From NCBI GenBank assembly GCA_937906455.1, contig CALCYT010000028.1, positions 1-28,226 of the forward strand: a stretch of 28,226 nucleotides of DNA. Direction: 5' to 3'. This document shows positions 1 to 8,266 of this stretch, piece by piece. The notes under the pieces are model-generated. The model did no database searches and was not told the DNA's origin. It was given only the letters and a program-made list of their open reading frames with translations. Each line of letters starts with the position of its first letter. Position 1 is the first letter of the stretch. A program made the position numbers and the translations under genes. The stretch comes from an uncultured Bacteroidales bacterium (GTDB lineage: Bacteria; Bacteroidota; Bacteroidia; Bacteroidales; F082).

Positions 1-62
1 CTAAACTCTAAACTAAAAAACTGACTCTAAACTCTCAACTCTAAACTCTAAACTATAAACTC
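1..62. repeat. Degenerate heptanucleotide array (CTAAACT type), left copy
   Basis: Units such as CTAAACT recur with period 7, broken by an A-run near 15-20. Bases 1-55 are the exact reverse complement of 17573-17627. The array overlaps the 3' end of the amidohydrolase gene, whose stop codon (13-15) lies inside it and whose last 14 or so residues are encoded by it. The array may continue beyond the window edge. Confidence 0.85.
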
Positions 63-1152
63 CCCTGACTATCTTTTCAAAAACATCAACTCCGGCGTTA
101 ATGATGTCATCGTCAAACACATAATCGGGGTTGTGCAGAGGCAGATGACTCTCGCCGCAGCCGAGGCCGAACAACGCGACAGGGCATATCATGGCGAACC
201 TGCCGAAGTCCTCCGACCAGCGGAATGGCTCGTCAAGATATTGACAATCAAGATGTGATGACTCGGCAGCCTGTCTTACGGCCTCCACCAAGTCGTCTGA
301 GTTCATGGTGGCTGAAAACGCCTCATGTATGCTGCTGCTGAACTGAAATTCCTGTTTCTCCGCCACCATCGCGCACAATTGCACCACGTCGGCGGTGAGA
401 TGCCGCAGCTTCTCGTTGTCGAACGAGCGCAAGGTGAGCCATATCTCGGCATGTGCCGGTGCCACTCCGAAGGTCTCCTCGCCAAGAACCGCATGTGTCA
501 TCGTCATCATGGTGAGCGGCTGCTCGTTGCGGAGCATCTCCGCTTTCTTGCCGAAAACGTCAATGAGAGCTGACAACACATGTTGAGGGCTGTGACCTGT
601 CTCAGGCTGCGAGGCGTGTGCCGTCACGCCGTCAAACATCAGTTTCAAGCCCAACGAGGCGGCGGCGAAACAGCCTTTTCGCAACAGAACCGTGTTCTTC
701 GGATAGCCCGGGATGTTATGCAACGCAAATGCCATGTCGGGCTTTATTTGTTCAAACAGCGGGTCGGCGATGACGGCTTTGGCACCTTGTCCCGTCTCTT
801 CGGCGGGCTGAAAAAGCAGCACAATTTCTCCATTTTCAGGGCGTTTTTCGTTCAATCTTTGCGCTAACCCCGCCAAAATCGAGGCATGTCCGTCGTGGCC
901 GCAGCGATGTGAACAGCCACGCCCGCCCTCAGGGATGTTCAATGCGTCGATGTCGGCTCGTATCATAACGCGTTTGCCCGGCTCTTTCCCCTTGAAAACC
1001 ACAGCGATTCCGTGGCCTCCGATGTTGCGGATATGCACATCAGGGTTGAGCTTTTCAAGAAAGTCGTTTAAAATGGCGTTGGTTTTCACCTCCTTGCCGG
1101 AGAGCTCGGCGTGTTCATGAAGAATGTGACGAAGTTCCAAAATAGAATACAT
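13..1152 (-). CDS. M20 family (M20D-like) metallo-amidohydrolase
   Basis: Predicted zinc-dependent hydrolase of N-acyl amino acids or similar amides, probably cytoplasmic since no signal peptide is visible. Seen from the start chosen here (379 residues): an N-terminal LRHILHEHAELSGKE segment as in hippurate and N-acyl-amino-acid hydrolases, the metal-binding HRCGHDGH (82-89), QPAEE (115-119) with the general-base glutamate, a central lid domain with TAHASQPE, then SEDFG and LHNPDY near the end. The frame stays open for 19 more codons upstream, but those codons are dispersed-repeat sequence (SFRLERSGMEKS) and the family homology starts at MYSILELRH, so 1152 is preferred. The C-terminal tail (YSLEFRVESLESVF) is encoded by the heptamer array and is probably an extension of the normal end. 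The gene is divergent from manA. The exact substrate cannot be told. Confidence 0.9.
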   Translation of the reverse strand: MYSILELRHILHEHAELSGKEVKTNAILNDFLEKLNPDVHIRNIGGHGIAVVFKGKEPGKRVMIRADIDALNIPEGGRGCSHRCGHDGHASILAGLAQRLNEKRPENGEIVLLFQPAEETGQGAKAVIADPLFEQIKPDMAFALHNIPGYPKNTVLLRKGCFAAASLGLKLMFDGVTAHASQPETGHSPQHVLSALIDVFGKKAEMLRNEQPLTMMTMTHAVLGEETFGVAPAHAEIWLTLRSFDNEKLRHLTADVVQLCAMVAEKQEFQFSSSIHEAFSATMNSDDLVEAVRQAAESSHLDCQYLDEPFRWSEDFGRFAMICPVALFGLGCGESHLPLHNPDYVFDDDIINAGVDVFEKIVRGVYSLEFRVESLESVF

Positions 1153-1169
1153 AATTATATTTTTTGCCT

Positions 1170-1301
1170 GAGATTTCTCCATTCCGCTACGCTCCAGTCG
1201 AAATGACAAACTGTTGTCGATGTCATTCCGCTTCGCTCCAGTCGAAATGACAAACTGTTGTTGATGTCATTTCGACCGACCGCAGGGAGTGGAGAAATCT
1301 C
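1170..1301. repeat. Dispersed palindromic repeat cluster, three modules
   Basis: Three copies of the GTCATTTCGA...GAGAAATC module lie here: 1170-1207 (minus orientation), 1222-1251 (minus, lacking the GAGAAATC end) and 1266-1301 (plus). The outer ends form a perfect 12-bp inverted repeat (1170-1181 with 1290-1301). A 44-bp unit is tandemly duplicated (1181-1224 and 1225-1268, two mismatches). The cluster would lie in the 5' leader of the amidohydrolase mRNA if the promoter at 1313-1346 is used. Confidence 0.85.
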
Positions 1302-1312
1302 ATATAATCTTG

Positions 1313-1346
1313 CAAAAATAAAAAAACTTCCAACTACTAACTCCAA
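1313..1346 (-). promoter_or_regulatory. Candidate Bacteroidota promoter for the amidohydrolase
   Basis: On the minus strand there is a -7 element TATTTTTG (1313-1320) and a TTTG at 1343-1346, spaced 22 bp, which fits the Bacteroidota TTTG / TAnnTTTG pattern. It would give a leader of roughly 155 nt carrying the palindromic repeat cluster. Confidence 0.5.
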
Positions 1347-1361
1347 ATTTCAAACTTTTTT

Positions 1362-1369
1362 GTATTTTT
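1362..1369 (+). promoter_or_regulatory. manA: Candidate -7 element for manA
   Basis: TATTTTTG fits the TAnnTTTG consensus and lies 76 nt before the manA start. No clear TTTG is found at the right distance upstream, where the sequence is degenerate heptamers (1329-1356). The position, back-to-back with the minus-strand promoter, supports a divergent promoter region. Confidence 0.4.
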
Positions 1370-1408
1370 GCAGTTTGGAAGAGTCGGTTTTGACAGAGTC
1401 ACTTTATT

Positions 1409-1436
1409 CTGACTTCTGTCTCCTGACTTCTGATTC
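1409..1436 (+). repeat. Heptanucleotide array (CTGACTT type)
   Basis: Four consecutive 7-nt units: CTGACTT, CTGTCTC, CTGACTT, CTGATTC. The array ends 9 nt before the manA start codon, so it lies in the leader. A weaker run of 7-nt units begins at 1329 (CCAACTA, CTAACTC, CAAATTT, CAAACTT). Confidence 0.6.
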
Positions 1437-1445
1437 TTAAAAAAA

Positions 1446-2435
1446 ATGAACGTGTTATATCCATTGAAGTTTCAGCCCATCTATTTGGAGAAGATTTGGG
1501 GCGGACAGAATGTCAAGACCTTGCTGCACAAGGACTTCGGCAAGCTGATGAACTGTGGCGAGATGTGGCTTCTCTCTGGCGTGGAAGGTCAGAACAGCGT
1601 GGTGTGCAACGGCAATTTCGAGGGCGACGAGCTTAACGACCTCGTGGAGACGTTCATGGGCGATCTCGTGGGCGACAGCGTGTTCGACAAATACGGCGAG
1701 ACCTTCCCTATATTAATAAAGGTGATAGACCCGCTGACGTGGCTCTCGGTGCAGGTGCATCCCGACGATGAAATAGCGCATACGATAGGCCTCGAGAACG
1801 GCAAGACCGAGATGTGGTATGTGATGCACGCTGACAAAGACGCCGAGCTCGTCTCCGGCTTCAACCGTGAGGTTACAAAAGACGAGGTGGAGAAACTTAT
1901 TTATGACAAAAAAATCGCTGAAGTCCTTAACTATGAGGAAGTTAGCGACGGCGACGTGTTTTTCATCCCTGCAAGGAGGATACATGCTTTAGGTCCGGGC
2001 TGCATGGTGGCTGAGATACAGCAGACCAGCGACACCACTTATCGCGTTTACGACTGGGACCGCCTCGACCAGCACGGGATGTACCGCGAACTGCATATCC
2101 CGCAGTCGCTCTACACGCTCAACTACAAGCACGAGGACAACTATCGTACTGAATATCAACGAGATAAGAAAAATGTCACGGTGCCGATGGTGGAATGTCC
2201 GTATTTCACTACCAATTTCATCAATCTGGAAAAAGGTAAAATCCTTGCGAAAGACTACTCCGAACTCGACTCTTTCGTCATCTTGATGAGCGTGGGTGGC
2301 GGCTTCAGCCTGAAATACGACGGAGGTGAGGAGATAGTCAATATCGGCGAGTGTATCTTGATTCCAAATGCAGTTAACAAAGTGGAAATCAACGTGTTAG
2401 AAGACTGTAAGATATTAGAGACATATATTGTTTAA
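1446..2435 (+). CDS. manA: Mannose-6-phosphate isomerase, class I
   Basis: Interconverts mannose 6-phosphate and fructose 6-phosphate, linking mannose use to glycolysis and supplying GDP-sugar synthesis; cytoplasmic and zinc-dependent. The 329-residue protein starts MNVLYPLKFQPIYLEKIWGG, typical of the short Bacteroidota class I enzymes. Visible cupin metal-site motifs are QVHPDD (103-108), KTEMW (120-124) and FFIPARRIHALGPG with His180, followed by the EIQQTSDTTYRVYDWDR stretch. The start is fixed by this conserved N-terminus; an A-rich run precedes it and there is no clear Shine-Dalgarno sequence. The TlpA-like gene follows after only 17 nt, so the two are probably co-transcribed although their functions are not obviously related. 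Confidence 0.95.
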   Translation: MNVLYPLKFQPIYLEKIWGGQNVKTLLHKDFGKLMNCGEMWLLSGVEGQNSVVCNGNFEGDELNDLVETFMGDLVGDSVFDKYGETFPILIKVIDPLTWLSVQVHPDDEIAHTIGLENGKTEMWYVMHADKDAELVSGFNREVTKDEVEKLIYDKKIAEVLNYEEVSDGDVFFIPARRIHALGPGCMVAEIQQTSDTTYRVYDWDRLDQHGMYRELHIPQSLYTLNYKHEDNYRTEYQRDKKNVTVPMVECPYFTTNFINLEKGKILAKDYSELDSFVILMSVGGGFSLKYDGGEEIVNIGECILIPNAVNKVEINVLEDCKILETYIV

Positions 2436-2452
2436 CCTTAAAAATTCATATC

Positions 2453-2947
2453 ATGAAAAAATTATTCGCATTTTTGCTCTTCGGCCTGATGTTTTTCGGT
2501 CTGAATGCCCAAAACAAGTCAGATTTGCCGAATATCACATTGAAAAACCTTGACGGCGAGGCAGTTAACGTCGCCGAAATCAGCAACGGGGGCAAGCCTT
2601 TCGTGATGACGTTCTGGGCAACCTGGTGCGGTCCGTGCGTGAAAGAGCATAACGCACTCACCGAGGTCTATGATGACTGGGTTGAGGAGACCGGCGTGAA
2701 GATTTATTCCGTTTCTATTGACGACTCGCGTTCTTCAGCAAAAATCAGGCCTTTCGTTGACGGCAAGGGCTGGCCTTTCGAGATCCTGCTCGACGTGAAC
2801 AGCGAACTGAAACGCGCCATGAACGTCAGCAACCCGCCTCATACCTTCCTCTTCGACGGCGACGGCAAAATCGTTTGGCAGCATACAGGATATCTCGAGG
2901 GCGGCGAGGAAGATTTGTATCAGGAAATCCTTAAGATTTCTAAATAG
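2453..2947 (+). CDS. TlpA/ResA-like thioredoxin, exported
   Basis: Predicted thiol-disulfide oxidoreductase of the envelope. The 164-residue protein has a signal peptide (about 1-19, ending LNAQ), a peroxiredoxin/TlpA-like beginning (LPNITLKNLDGEAVNVAEI), the redox site WCGPC (58-62) in the usual TFWATWCGPC setting, and a cis-proline region NPPHTFLFD near 128-135. It follows manA by 17 nt and precedes the DUF6029 and Omp28-type genes on the same strand. A partner reductase (DsbD-like) is not in the window. Possible roles are reduction of cysteines in the downstream Omp28-type protein or of apocytochromes; both are inference. Confidence 0.9.
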   Translation: MKKLFAFLLFGLMFFGLNAQNKSDLPNITLKNLDGEAVNVAEISNGGKPFVMTFWATWCGPCVKEHNALTEVYDDWVEETGVKIYSVSIDDSRSSAKIRPFVDGKGWPFEILLDVNSELKRAMNVSNPPHTFLFDGDGKIVWQHTGYLEGGEEDLYQEILKISK

Positions 2948-2962
2948 AGTGGAGGGTTTGGA

Positions 2963-2990
2963 GATAACAGATAACAGATAACAGATAATA
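2963..2990 (+). repeat. Heptanucleotide array (GATAACA type)
   Basis: Three perfect GATAACA units (2963-2983) and one variant GATAATA (2984-2990), in the 53-nt gap between the TlpA-like and DUF6029 genes, ending 10 nt before the next start codon. Confidence 0.8.
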
Positions 2991-3000
2991 GAAAAGAAGT

Positions 3001-4755
3001 ATGATGAAGAGGATATTATTAATTGTATCTTTCATAATCGGAGTTACGGCGACATACGCCCAAGGCATCTTTGAGAAGTCGAAAGTCAGCGGGAGTTTCC
3101 AGATTGACGGTAATTATTATTGGGAAGACAAGGGCATCGGCATCAGCGAGGAGGACATCAACGGGGAGCAATTCGGTGCCTACGGCTTCGGGAAGCTACA
3201 GTACCAGCTTGGCAACTTCACTGCCGGAATGCGTTTCGAGGCTTATCAGACCACCCCGATGTCGGGCTTCGACACGAGGGTGAAAGGCATGGGCATCGCC
3301 AATTATTTCGCGACATACGACAACGGCACCATAGGAGTGACCGTGGGAGACATCTACGACCAGTTCGGCAACGGCTTGATTTTCAGGACGTATGAAGAGT
3401 GGACGTTGGGTTATGACAACTCGTTGCGAGGCATCCGCACCGTGTTTCATCCGACAGACGGAGTGACACTTAAAGGCGTTTACGGAAAGCAGCGTTTTTA
3501 CTGGGCAAAATACGACAACGACCTGTCAACATCAGAGCAAAGGGGTCTTGTGCGCGGCATCGACGGCGAGTGGGACATCAACCAGAGTGTCAAGGCTTGG
3601 AAACGCACCAAGCTGCATGCCACCTTGGGCGCGAGCTTCGTGAGCAAATACGAGCAAGACTCACAAATAACAGTAGAGGAGATGCAGCTTGTGATGCCCC
3701 GGAATGTGGCTTCATACGCCGGAAGGATAAACCTCGGATATGGCCGATTCGGCCTGTCGGCAGAATACGCCCGCAAGATTAACGACCCGTCGGCATTCAA
3801 CAACTTCATCTATCGCGAAGGCGAGGAATTGATGGCATCGCTGTCGTATTCACAAAAAGGACTCGGCGTGGTGCTGCAGGTGAAACGTGTCGATAACATG
3901 AGCCTGAAGTCGAAGAGACTCGCCACGCAAAACGACCTCGACCTCGGCTTCATCCCGCCTCTCAACTACACCCACACTCACAGCCTGCCTTCTATGTTCG
4001 CCTACGCCACGCAGCCCTTGGGCGAGATGGGCATACAGTTCCAAATCAACTACACCATCCCGAAGAAGACCGTACTCGGCGGAAAATACGGCACAAAACT
4101 CGCGTTCAACTACAGCCAGGTGAACGACATCAAGCGCGACTCCATCACTGTTGACGGCGTGAAGATGATAAACCAGCCAGGGACAAAAGGCTACGACTCG
4201 CCGTTCTTCGCCGTCGGCGACCGCATGTTCTACCGTGACTTCAACTTCGAAATAGAGAAGAAAATCAACGGCAAATGGAATCTCACCTTGATGTATATCA
4301 ACCTCTATTACGACATGGAGACCATCGAGAATCATCCAGGTGCTGAGGCTGTAGAAGCCAACATCGCTTTCGGTGAAGTGATTTACAAGATAAACAGAAA
4401 ACACAGCGTGCGCTTGGAGTTACAGCACATGTGGGACAATGTCGGCAAAGACCATGAGATTGAGGCGGGACACGAGGCTTACTACAACAAACGCGGCAAC
4501 TGGTTCGCTTTCCTGCTTGAATACACCATCGCTCCGAAGTGGTTTGTAAGTGTCGCCGACAAATACAACTACGGCAACCCTATTGCTGACAACCGTGACC
4601 ATTATTTCACAGGCTCGTTCGGTTACATCAAGGACCAGACGCGTATCGCCATCAGCGGAGGCCGCCAAAGCGAGGGACTCGTATGCGTGGGAGGCGTCTG
4701 CCGCACCGTGCCAGCATCCAGTGGTATTTCTTTAACAGTTACAACTTCATTCTAA
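3001..4755 (+). CDS. DUF6029-like outer-membrane or surface protein
   Basis: A 584-residue exported protein of unknown function that resembles, from memory, the Bacteroidota family DUF6029. It has a signal peptide (about 1-20, MMKRILLIVSFIIG ... YAQ), then many alternating aromatic/hydrophobic strands (for example FGKLQYQLGNFTAGMRFEAY and ISGGRQSEGLVCVGGVC) and ends in SGISLTVTTSF. The strand pattern and terminal phenylalanine suggest an outer-membrane beta-barrel. A Cys pair (CVGGVC) lies about 20 residues from the end. It sits between a TlpA-like thioredoxin and an Omp28-type protein, so a shared redox or assembly role is plausible but unproven. Starting at the second Met would change only one residue. 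Confidence 0.8.
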   Translation: MMKRILLIVSFIIGVTATYAQGIFEKSKVSGSFQIDGNYYWEDKGIGISEEDINGEQFGAYGFGKLQYQLGNFTAGMRFEAYQTTPMSGFDTRVKGMGIANYFATYDNGTIGVTVGDIYDQFGNGLIFRTYEEWTLGYDNSLRGIRTVFHPTDGVTLKGVYGKQRFYWAKYDNDLSTSEQRGLVRGIDGEWDINQSVKAWKRTKLHATLGASFVSKYEQDSQITVEEMQLVMPRNVASYAGRINLGYGRFGLSAEYARKINDPSAFNNFIYREGEELMASLSYSQKGLGVVLQVKRVDNMSLKSKRLATQNDLDLGFIPPLNYTHTHSLPSMFAYATQPLGEMGIQFQINYTIPKKTVLGGKYGTKLAFNYSQVNDIKRDSITVDGVKMINQPGTKGYDSPFFAVGDRMFYRDFNFEIEKKINGKWNLTLMYINLYYDMETIENHPGAEAVEANIAFGEVIYKINRKHSVRLELQHMWDNVGKDHEIEAGHEAYYNKRGNWFAFLLEYTIAPKWFVSVADKYNYGNPIADNRDHYFTGSFGYIKDQTRIAISGGRQSEGLVCVGGVCRTVPASSGISLTVTTSF

Positions 4756-4763
4756 AGTCCACT

Positions 4764-4883
4764 CGTCATTTCGACTGCAGCGAAGCGGAATGGAGAAATC
4801 TCCTGCAATTGAATTTTTACGAATCAAATAAAGAATCTGAATAAATTGAAAGGCGGTGATTTCCCGACAAGCTCGAAATGACG
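4764..4883. repeat. Palindromic dispersed element, full length (120 bp)
   Basis: The ends form a perfect 11-bp inverted repeat (CGTCATTTCGA at 4764-4774; TCGAAATGACG at 4873-4883). The left arm is the long module ending GAGAAATC (4793-4800); the right arm begins GATTTC at 4858. An AT-rich centre separates them. It starts 8 nt after the DUF6029 stop and ends 20 nt before the Omp28-type start. It resembles a MITE or a RIP/RPE-type palindromic repeat; no target-site duplication could be confirmed. Confidence 0.85.
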
Positions 4884-4903
4884 GAATAAAAAAAAGAAAA
4901 AAT

Positions 4904-5758
4904 ATGAAAAGAACAACATTATTATTTGCAAGTTTGGCAATTATTTTAGCAATGGCGTCGTGCGACAAATTGAAAGAGGACGCATATATCATAGAACCTA
5001 CGGTAGCCCAAAGCGACACCATAGCATTAGAGGCCGCCGACACCTTGAATTTCGATGGCAAGGTAGTGATCTTGCTTGAAGATTACACTGGTGTAAAATG
5101 TAACAACTGCCCTGAAGCAGGTGCCTTGGCATTGCAGCTGCAAGAACAATATGAGGGGCATCTCGTGATTTTGGGCGTGCATCCGAAATCGGCACTGCAA
5201 AACCCTGCCGGCGGTTTCCCCGACTTCAGGACTGACGATGGACATGAGTGGAACAACTATTACAACATCTCAGCATATCCCAACGGCTTGGTGAACCGCA
5301 GTGACGGCGTGCAAGGCTTCACGATGTGGCAGGAGTCCGTTTCCGGCATCATCGGCGAAGACACCCCCGTGAGACTTATCATCAAGTCGGGGTATGACGA
5401 CGACACGAGGGAGCTAAGGCTCAGCATTCACACGAAGTTCCTGCAAGAATGGGATGGCGACGTCACCCTCACCGTCTGCATGATGGAAGACAACATCCTC
5501 GGCAAACAAGTGACGCCAACGGGTGTTGACACTGCCTATATGCACCGCCACGTGTTCAGAGGCACCGCCGACGGCATGACATGGGGACAACAGCTTAACA
5601 CTACCGACACAAACATCTCGGCAGGAAGCAATTTCATCTCAAACATGAAGTTCACCGTCGATGAGGCATACAACGCTGACGAGTTTTACATCGTGGCATT
5701 CATCAGCGACTTCAACACTAAACGGGTGCTGATGGCTGCTGAGAAGAAGATAAAATAA
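4904..5758 (+). CDS. Omp28-type outer-membrane lipoprotein with CxxC thioredoxin-like motif
   Basis: A 284-residue predicted lipoprotein: the signal peptide ends in MASC with the lipidated Cys at 20. DYTGVKCNNCPEAG carries a CxxC motif (Cys66, Cys69) in the context usual for Omp28-related proteins, followed by a thioredoxin-like region and a C-terminal beta-rich domain. The frame is open for 16 codons upstream, but those lie in the palindromic repeat, so 4904 (MKRTTLLFASL) is chosen. Together with the upstream TlpA-like protein the CxxC suggests a thiol-exchange function, though Omp28 proteins have no firmly established biochemical role that I can state. Confidence 0.88.
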   Translation: MKRTTLLFASLAIILAMASCDKLKEDAYIIEPTVAQSDTIALEAADTLNFDGKVVILLEDYTGVKCNNCPEAGALALQLQEQYEGHLVILGVHPKSALQNPAGGFPDFRTDDGHEWNNYYNISAYPNGLVNRSDGVQGFTMWQESVSGIIGEDTPVRLIIKSGYDDDTRELRLSIHTKFLQEWDGDVTLTVCMMEDNILGKQVTPTGVDTAYMHRHVFRGTADGMTWGQQLNTTDTNISAGSNFISNMKFTVDEAYNADEFYIVAFISDFNTKRVLMAAEKKIK

Positions 5759-5761
5759 AAA

Positions 5762-5781
5762 AGGAGGCTTAAAAACCTCCT
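5762..5781 (-). terminator. Rho-independent terminator of the tRNA
   Basis: A 6-bp perfect stem (AGGAGG 5762-5767, CCTCCT 5776-5781) with an 8-nt loop. On the minus strand it is followed by a T-rich run (complement of 5751-5761), so it terminates the tRNA transcript. On the plus strand no T-run follows, so it is less likely to end the Omp28-type transcript. Confidence 0.75.
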
Positions 5782-5786
5782 CTTAG

Positions 5787-5860
<74 letters not shown>

Positions 5861-5876
5861 TCGTGAATTGCGGGTG

Positions 5877-5907
5877 CAAAGATACAGCTTTTTTGCTCTC
5901 GTGTCAA
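5877..5907 (-). promoter_or_regulatory. Strong Bacteroidota promoter of tRNA-fMet
   Basis: Minus strand: TTGACA at 5902-5907, a 17-nt spacer, then TATCTTTG at 5877-5884, a full match to TAnnTTTG. The -7 element ends 16 nt before the first tRNA base, leaving a very short leader. This is the best promoter in the window. Confidence 0.8.
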
Positions 5908-5943
5908 GTGTTTTTTGAAATTTTTTAGAAATATTTTTAAAAT

Positions 5944-6825
5944 ATGGATCATAAAGCAGGTTATGTCAACATCATAGGCAAGCCAAATGTCGGAAAATCA
6001 ACGCTTATGAATAATCTGGTGGGAGAGAAAATCTCCATCATCACATCGAAGGCGCAGACTACCAGACACCGCATTTTGGGCATCGTGAACGGCGACGACT
6101 TCCAGATAGTGTTCTCCGACACGCCGGGAATCATCAAAAACCCCGCCTACAAGATGCACGAAATCATGAACCAGTACATCAACGTGGCATTCATCGACGC
6201 CGACCTTATTCTGTATGTCGTCGATATCACCGACAAAAAAACCGATGAGGAGACGGTGGAACGTATCAAGAAAATGGAGGTGCCGGTGTTCGTCTTGTTG
6301 AATAAGATAGACCTCTCGACGCAAGAAGAAGTGGAGAAAGCCGTGATGTTGTGGCGAGAATTGCTTCCCGCGGCGACGGTGTTCCCCATCTCGGCGATGC
6401 ACAACGCCAACATCAAATATGTGTTTGAGAGCATAGTGGAGAAACTGCCCGTCTGTCCGCCTTACTTCCCGAAGGACGAGCTCACCGACCGCTCGATGCG
6501 TTTCTTCGTGACGGAAATCATCAGAGAGAAGATTTTGTTGAACTATCAGCAAGAAATCCCTTATTCTGTTGAAGTCGCTGTTGACGCTTACGAGGAGAGT
6601 GCGAAACTCATCAAGATAACAGCAACGATTTATGCATCGCGCGAGTCGCAGAAAGCTATTCTGATAGGCAAAGGCGGCGCGGCCATCAAGAAAGTGGGGA
6701 TACAGTCGCGCGCCGACATCGAGGAGTTCACAGGAAAGAAGATTTTCCTCGATTTACGAGTGAAAGTCGATAAAGACTGGCGTGACAACGAGGAAGAGTT
6801 GAAGCATTTTGGATATGAAGTTTAA
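5944..6825 (+). CDS. era: GTPase Era, ribosome maturation
   Basis: Binds the 3' end of 16S rRNA and assists assembly of the small ribosomal subunit. The 293-residue protein has GTPase motifs GKPNVGKST (12-20), DTPG (59-62) and NKID (120-123), then a C-terminal KH RNA-binding domain with GKGG (242-245). Length and order match the family. The start is just downstream of an AT-rich region that also contains the divergent tRNA-fMet promoter; no clear Shine-Dalgarno sequence is present. der follows on the same strand after a palindromic repeat, a pairing that places two ribosome-assembly GTPases together. Confidence 0.97.
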   Translation: MDHKAGYVNIIGKPNVGKSTLMNNLVGEKISIITSKAQTTRHRILGIVNGDDFQIVFSDTPGIIKNPAYKMHEIMNQYINVAFIDADLILYVVDITDKKTDEETVERIKKMEVPVFVLLNKIDLSTQEEVEKAVMLWRELLPAATVFPISAMHNANIKYVFESIVEKLPVCPPYFPKDELTDRSMRFFVTEIIREKILLNYQQEIPYSVEVAVDAYEESAKLIKITATIYASRESQKAILIGKGGAAIKKVGIQSRADIEEFTGKKIFLDLRVKVDKDWRDNEEELKHFGYEV

Positions 6826-6826
6826 C

Positions 6827-6928
6827 CGTCATTTCGACTGAAGCGAAGCGGAATGGAGAAATCTTTGTTATTTGAAATCAATCAATTGTTTACGTTAAAA
6901 AAGGATTTCTCGACAAGCTCGAAATGAC
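6827..6928. repeat. Palindromic dispersed element (102 bp) between era and der
   Basis: The same architecture as the element at 4764-4883: left arm CGTCATTTCGA...GAGAAATC (6827-6862), AT-rich centre, right arm GATTTCTCGACAAGCTCG... ending AAATGAC (6904-6928). It begins 1 nt after the era stop codon. As RNA it would form a long hairpin between the two GTPase genes and could affect mRNA stability or termination. Confidence 0.85.
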
Positions 6929-6955
6929 ATTTATAAACGAATAAAATTTTAATAC

Positions 6956-8263
6956 ATGTCAAATATTGTAGCAATAGTAGGAAGACCTAACGTGGGAAAA
7001 TCGACGTTATTCAACCGTTTGGTGCAGTCGCGGCAGGCGATTGTGGAAGAGAGCAGCGGCGTGACGCGTGACCGTCATTATGGTCACAGCGACTGGAACG
7101 GCAAGTCGTTCACCGTCATCGACACGGGTGGCTACGTGGTCGGCTCGGACGATATTTTTGAGGAAGAGATAAGAAAACAAGTCGATTTGGCCATTGACGA
7201 GGCCGATGTCATCATATTTGTGGTTGACGGTCAGGCGGGAGTACACGTCCTTGACGAAGACGTGGCGTTCATCTTGCGTAAATGCAAGAAAAAAGTGTTT
7301 CTCGGCGTGAACAAGACCGACATCCCGAGCAAGTTCGGCGAGGCGGCGGAGTTCTATGCCCTCGGCTTGGGAGAGATATACCCTTTCTCCGCCATGACAG
7401 GCACCGGCACCGGCGAGCTCCTCGACGAGGTGGTGAAATATCTGCCTAACGACAGCACCGAAGACTATTCCGACCTGCCGAGATTCGCGGTGGTGGGACG
7501 TCCCAACGTCGGGAAATCGTCGATGATAAACGCATTCTTGGGTCAGGAACGCAACATAGTGACCGACATCGCCGGCACCACGAGAGACAGCAACAACACG
7601 CGTTTCAACGCTTTCGGCATGGACTTCATGCTCGTCGATACCGCCGGCCTGAGAAAGAAAAGCAAGGTGTATGAAAACATCGAGTTTTACTCGGTGATGC
7701 GCTCCATCAGAGCCATCGAGGAATGCGACGTCGCCATCCTCATCATCGACGCGACAGAAGGCTTCGAGGCACAAGACATGAACATCCTTAGACTCATCGA
7801 GAAAAACAAGAAAGGCCTCGTGATAGTGGTCAACAAATGGGACTTGGTGGAAAAAGACAGCAACACTCATCTCGCCTTCGAGAATAAAATCAGGGAGAGA
7901 ACGGCACCATTCACCGATTATCCCATCATCTTCACATCGGCGATAAACCGTCAGAGAACGTTCAAGGTGCTCGAGACAGCATACAAGGTGTATGAAAACA
8001 GAGAGAGGAAGGTGTCGGTGCGCGAACTCAACGACACCATGCTGGAAATTATCAACAGCCAGCCTCCACAGATAGCATCACGTGGAAGATACCTGAAAAT
8101 CAAGTACATAACACAACTCAAAAGCCCTACCCCACAGTTCATATTCTTCTGCAACCTGCCGAAGGACGTGAAGGATAATTACGTGAGATTTTTGGAAAAC
8201 AAAATCAGGAGCATCTGGGACTTCCACGGAGTGCCGATACAATTATTTTTCAGGGAAAAATAA
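6956..8263 (+). CDS. der: Tandem GTPase Der (EngA), ribosome assembly
   Basis: Needed for large-subunit (50S) ribosome assembly. The 435-residue protein carries two GTPase domains: GRPNVGKST (9-17), DTGG (56-59), NKTD (119-122), then GRPNVGKSS (181-189), DTAG (228-231), NKWD (293-296). A KH-like domain ends the protein (about 350-435). Length and order match the family. The start codon lies 27 nt after the palindromic repeat. The Hsp15-like gene follows, separated by a heptamer array, so era, der and that gene form a translation-related cluster. Confidence 0.97.
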   Translation: MSNIVAIVGRPNVGKSTLFNRLVQSRQAIVEESSGVTRDRHYGHSDWNGKSFTVIDTGGYVVGSDDIFEEEIRKQVDLAIDEADVIIFVVDGQAGVHVLDEDVAFILRKCKKKVFLGVNKTDIPSKFGEAAEFYALGLGEIYPFSAMTGTGTGELLDEVVKYLPNDSTEDYSDLPRFAVVGRPNVGKSSMINAFLGQERNIVTDIAGTTRDSNNTRFNAFGMDFMLVDTAGLRKKSKVYENIEFYSVMRSIRAIEECDVAILIIDATEGFEAQDMNILRLIEKNKKGLVIVVNKWDLVEKDSNTHLAFENKIRERTAPFTDYPIIFTSAINRQRTFKVLETAYKVYENRERKVSVRELNDTMLEIINSQPPQIASRGRYLKIKYITQLKSPTPQFIFFCNLPKDVKDNYVRFLENKIRSIWDFHGVPIQLFFREK

Positions 8264-8266
8264 TTT

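Noticed and set aside
1153..1209. Upstream extension of the amidohydrolase to a Met at 1209
   Set aside because: The extra residues (SFRLERSGMEKS...) are the translated dispersed repeat; family homology starts at the Met at 1152.
4856..4903. Upstream extension of the Omp28-type gene
   Set aside because: The added residues come from the right arm of the palindromic element, and the lipoprotein signal begins at 4904.
5918..5943. Promoter for era just before its start
   Set aside because: TATTTTTA at 5932-5939 lacks the final G of TAnnTTTG and has no -33 element at the right spacing.
7007..7870. Long open frame antisense to der (287 codons)
   Set aside because: Antisense shadow of a clear GTPase gene; no recognisable domain, and His/Val-rich composition typical of reverse-frame artefacts.
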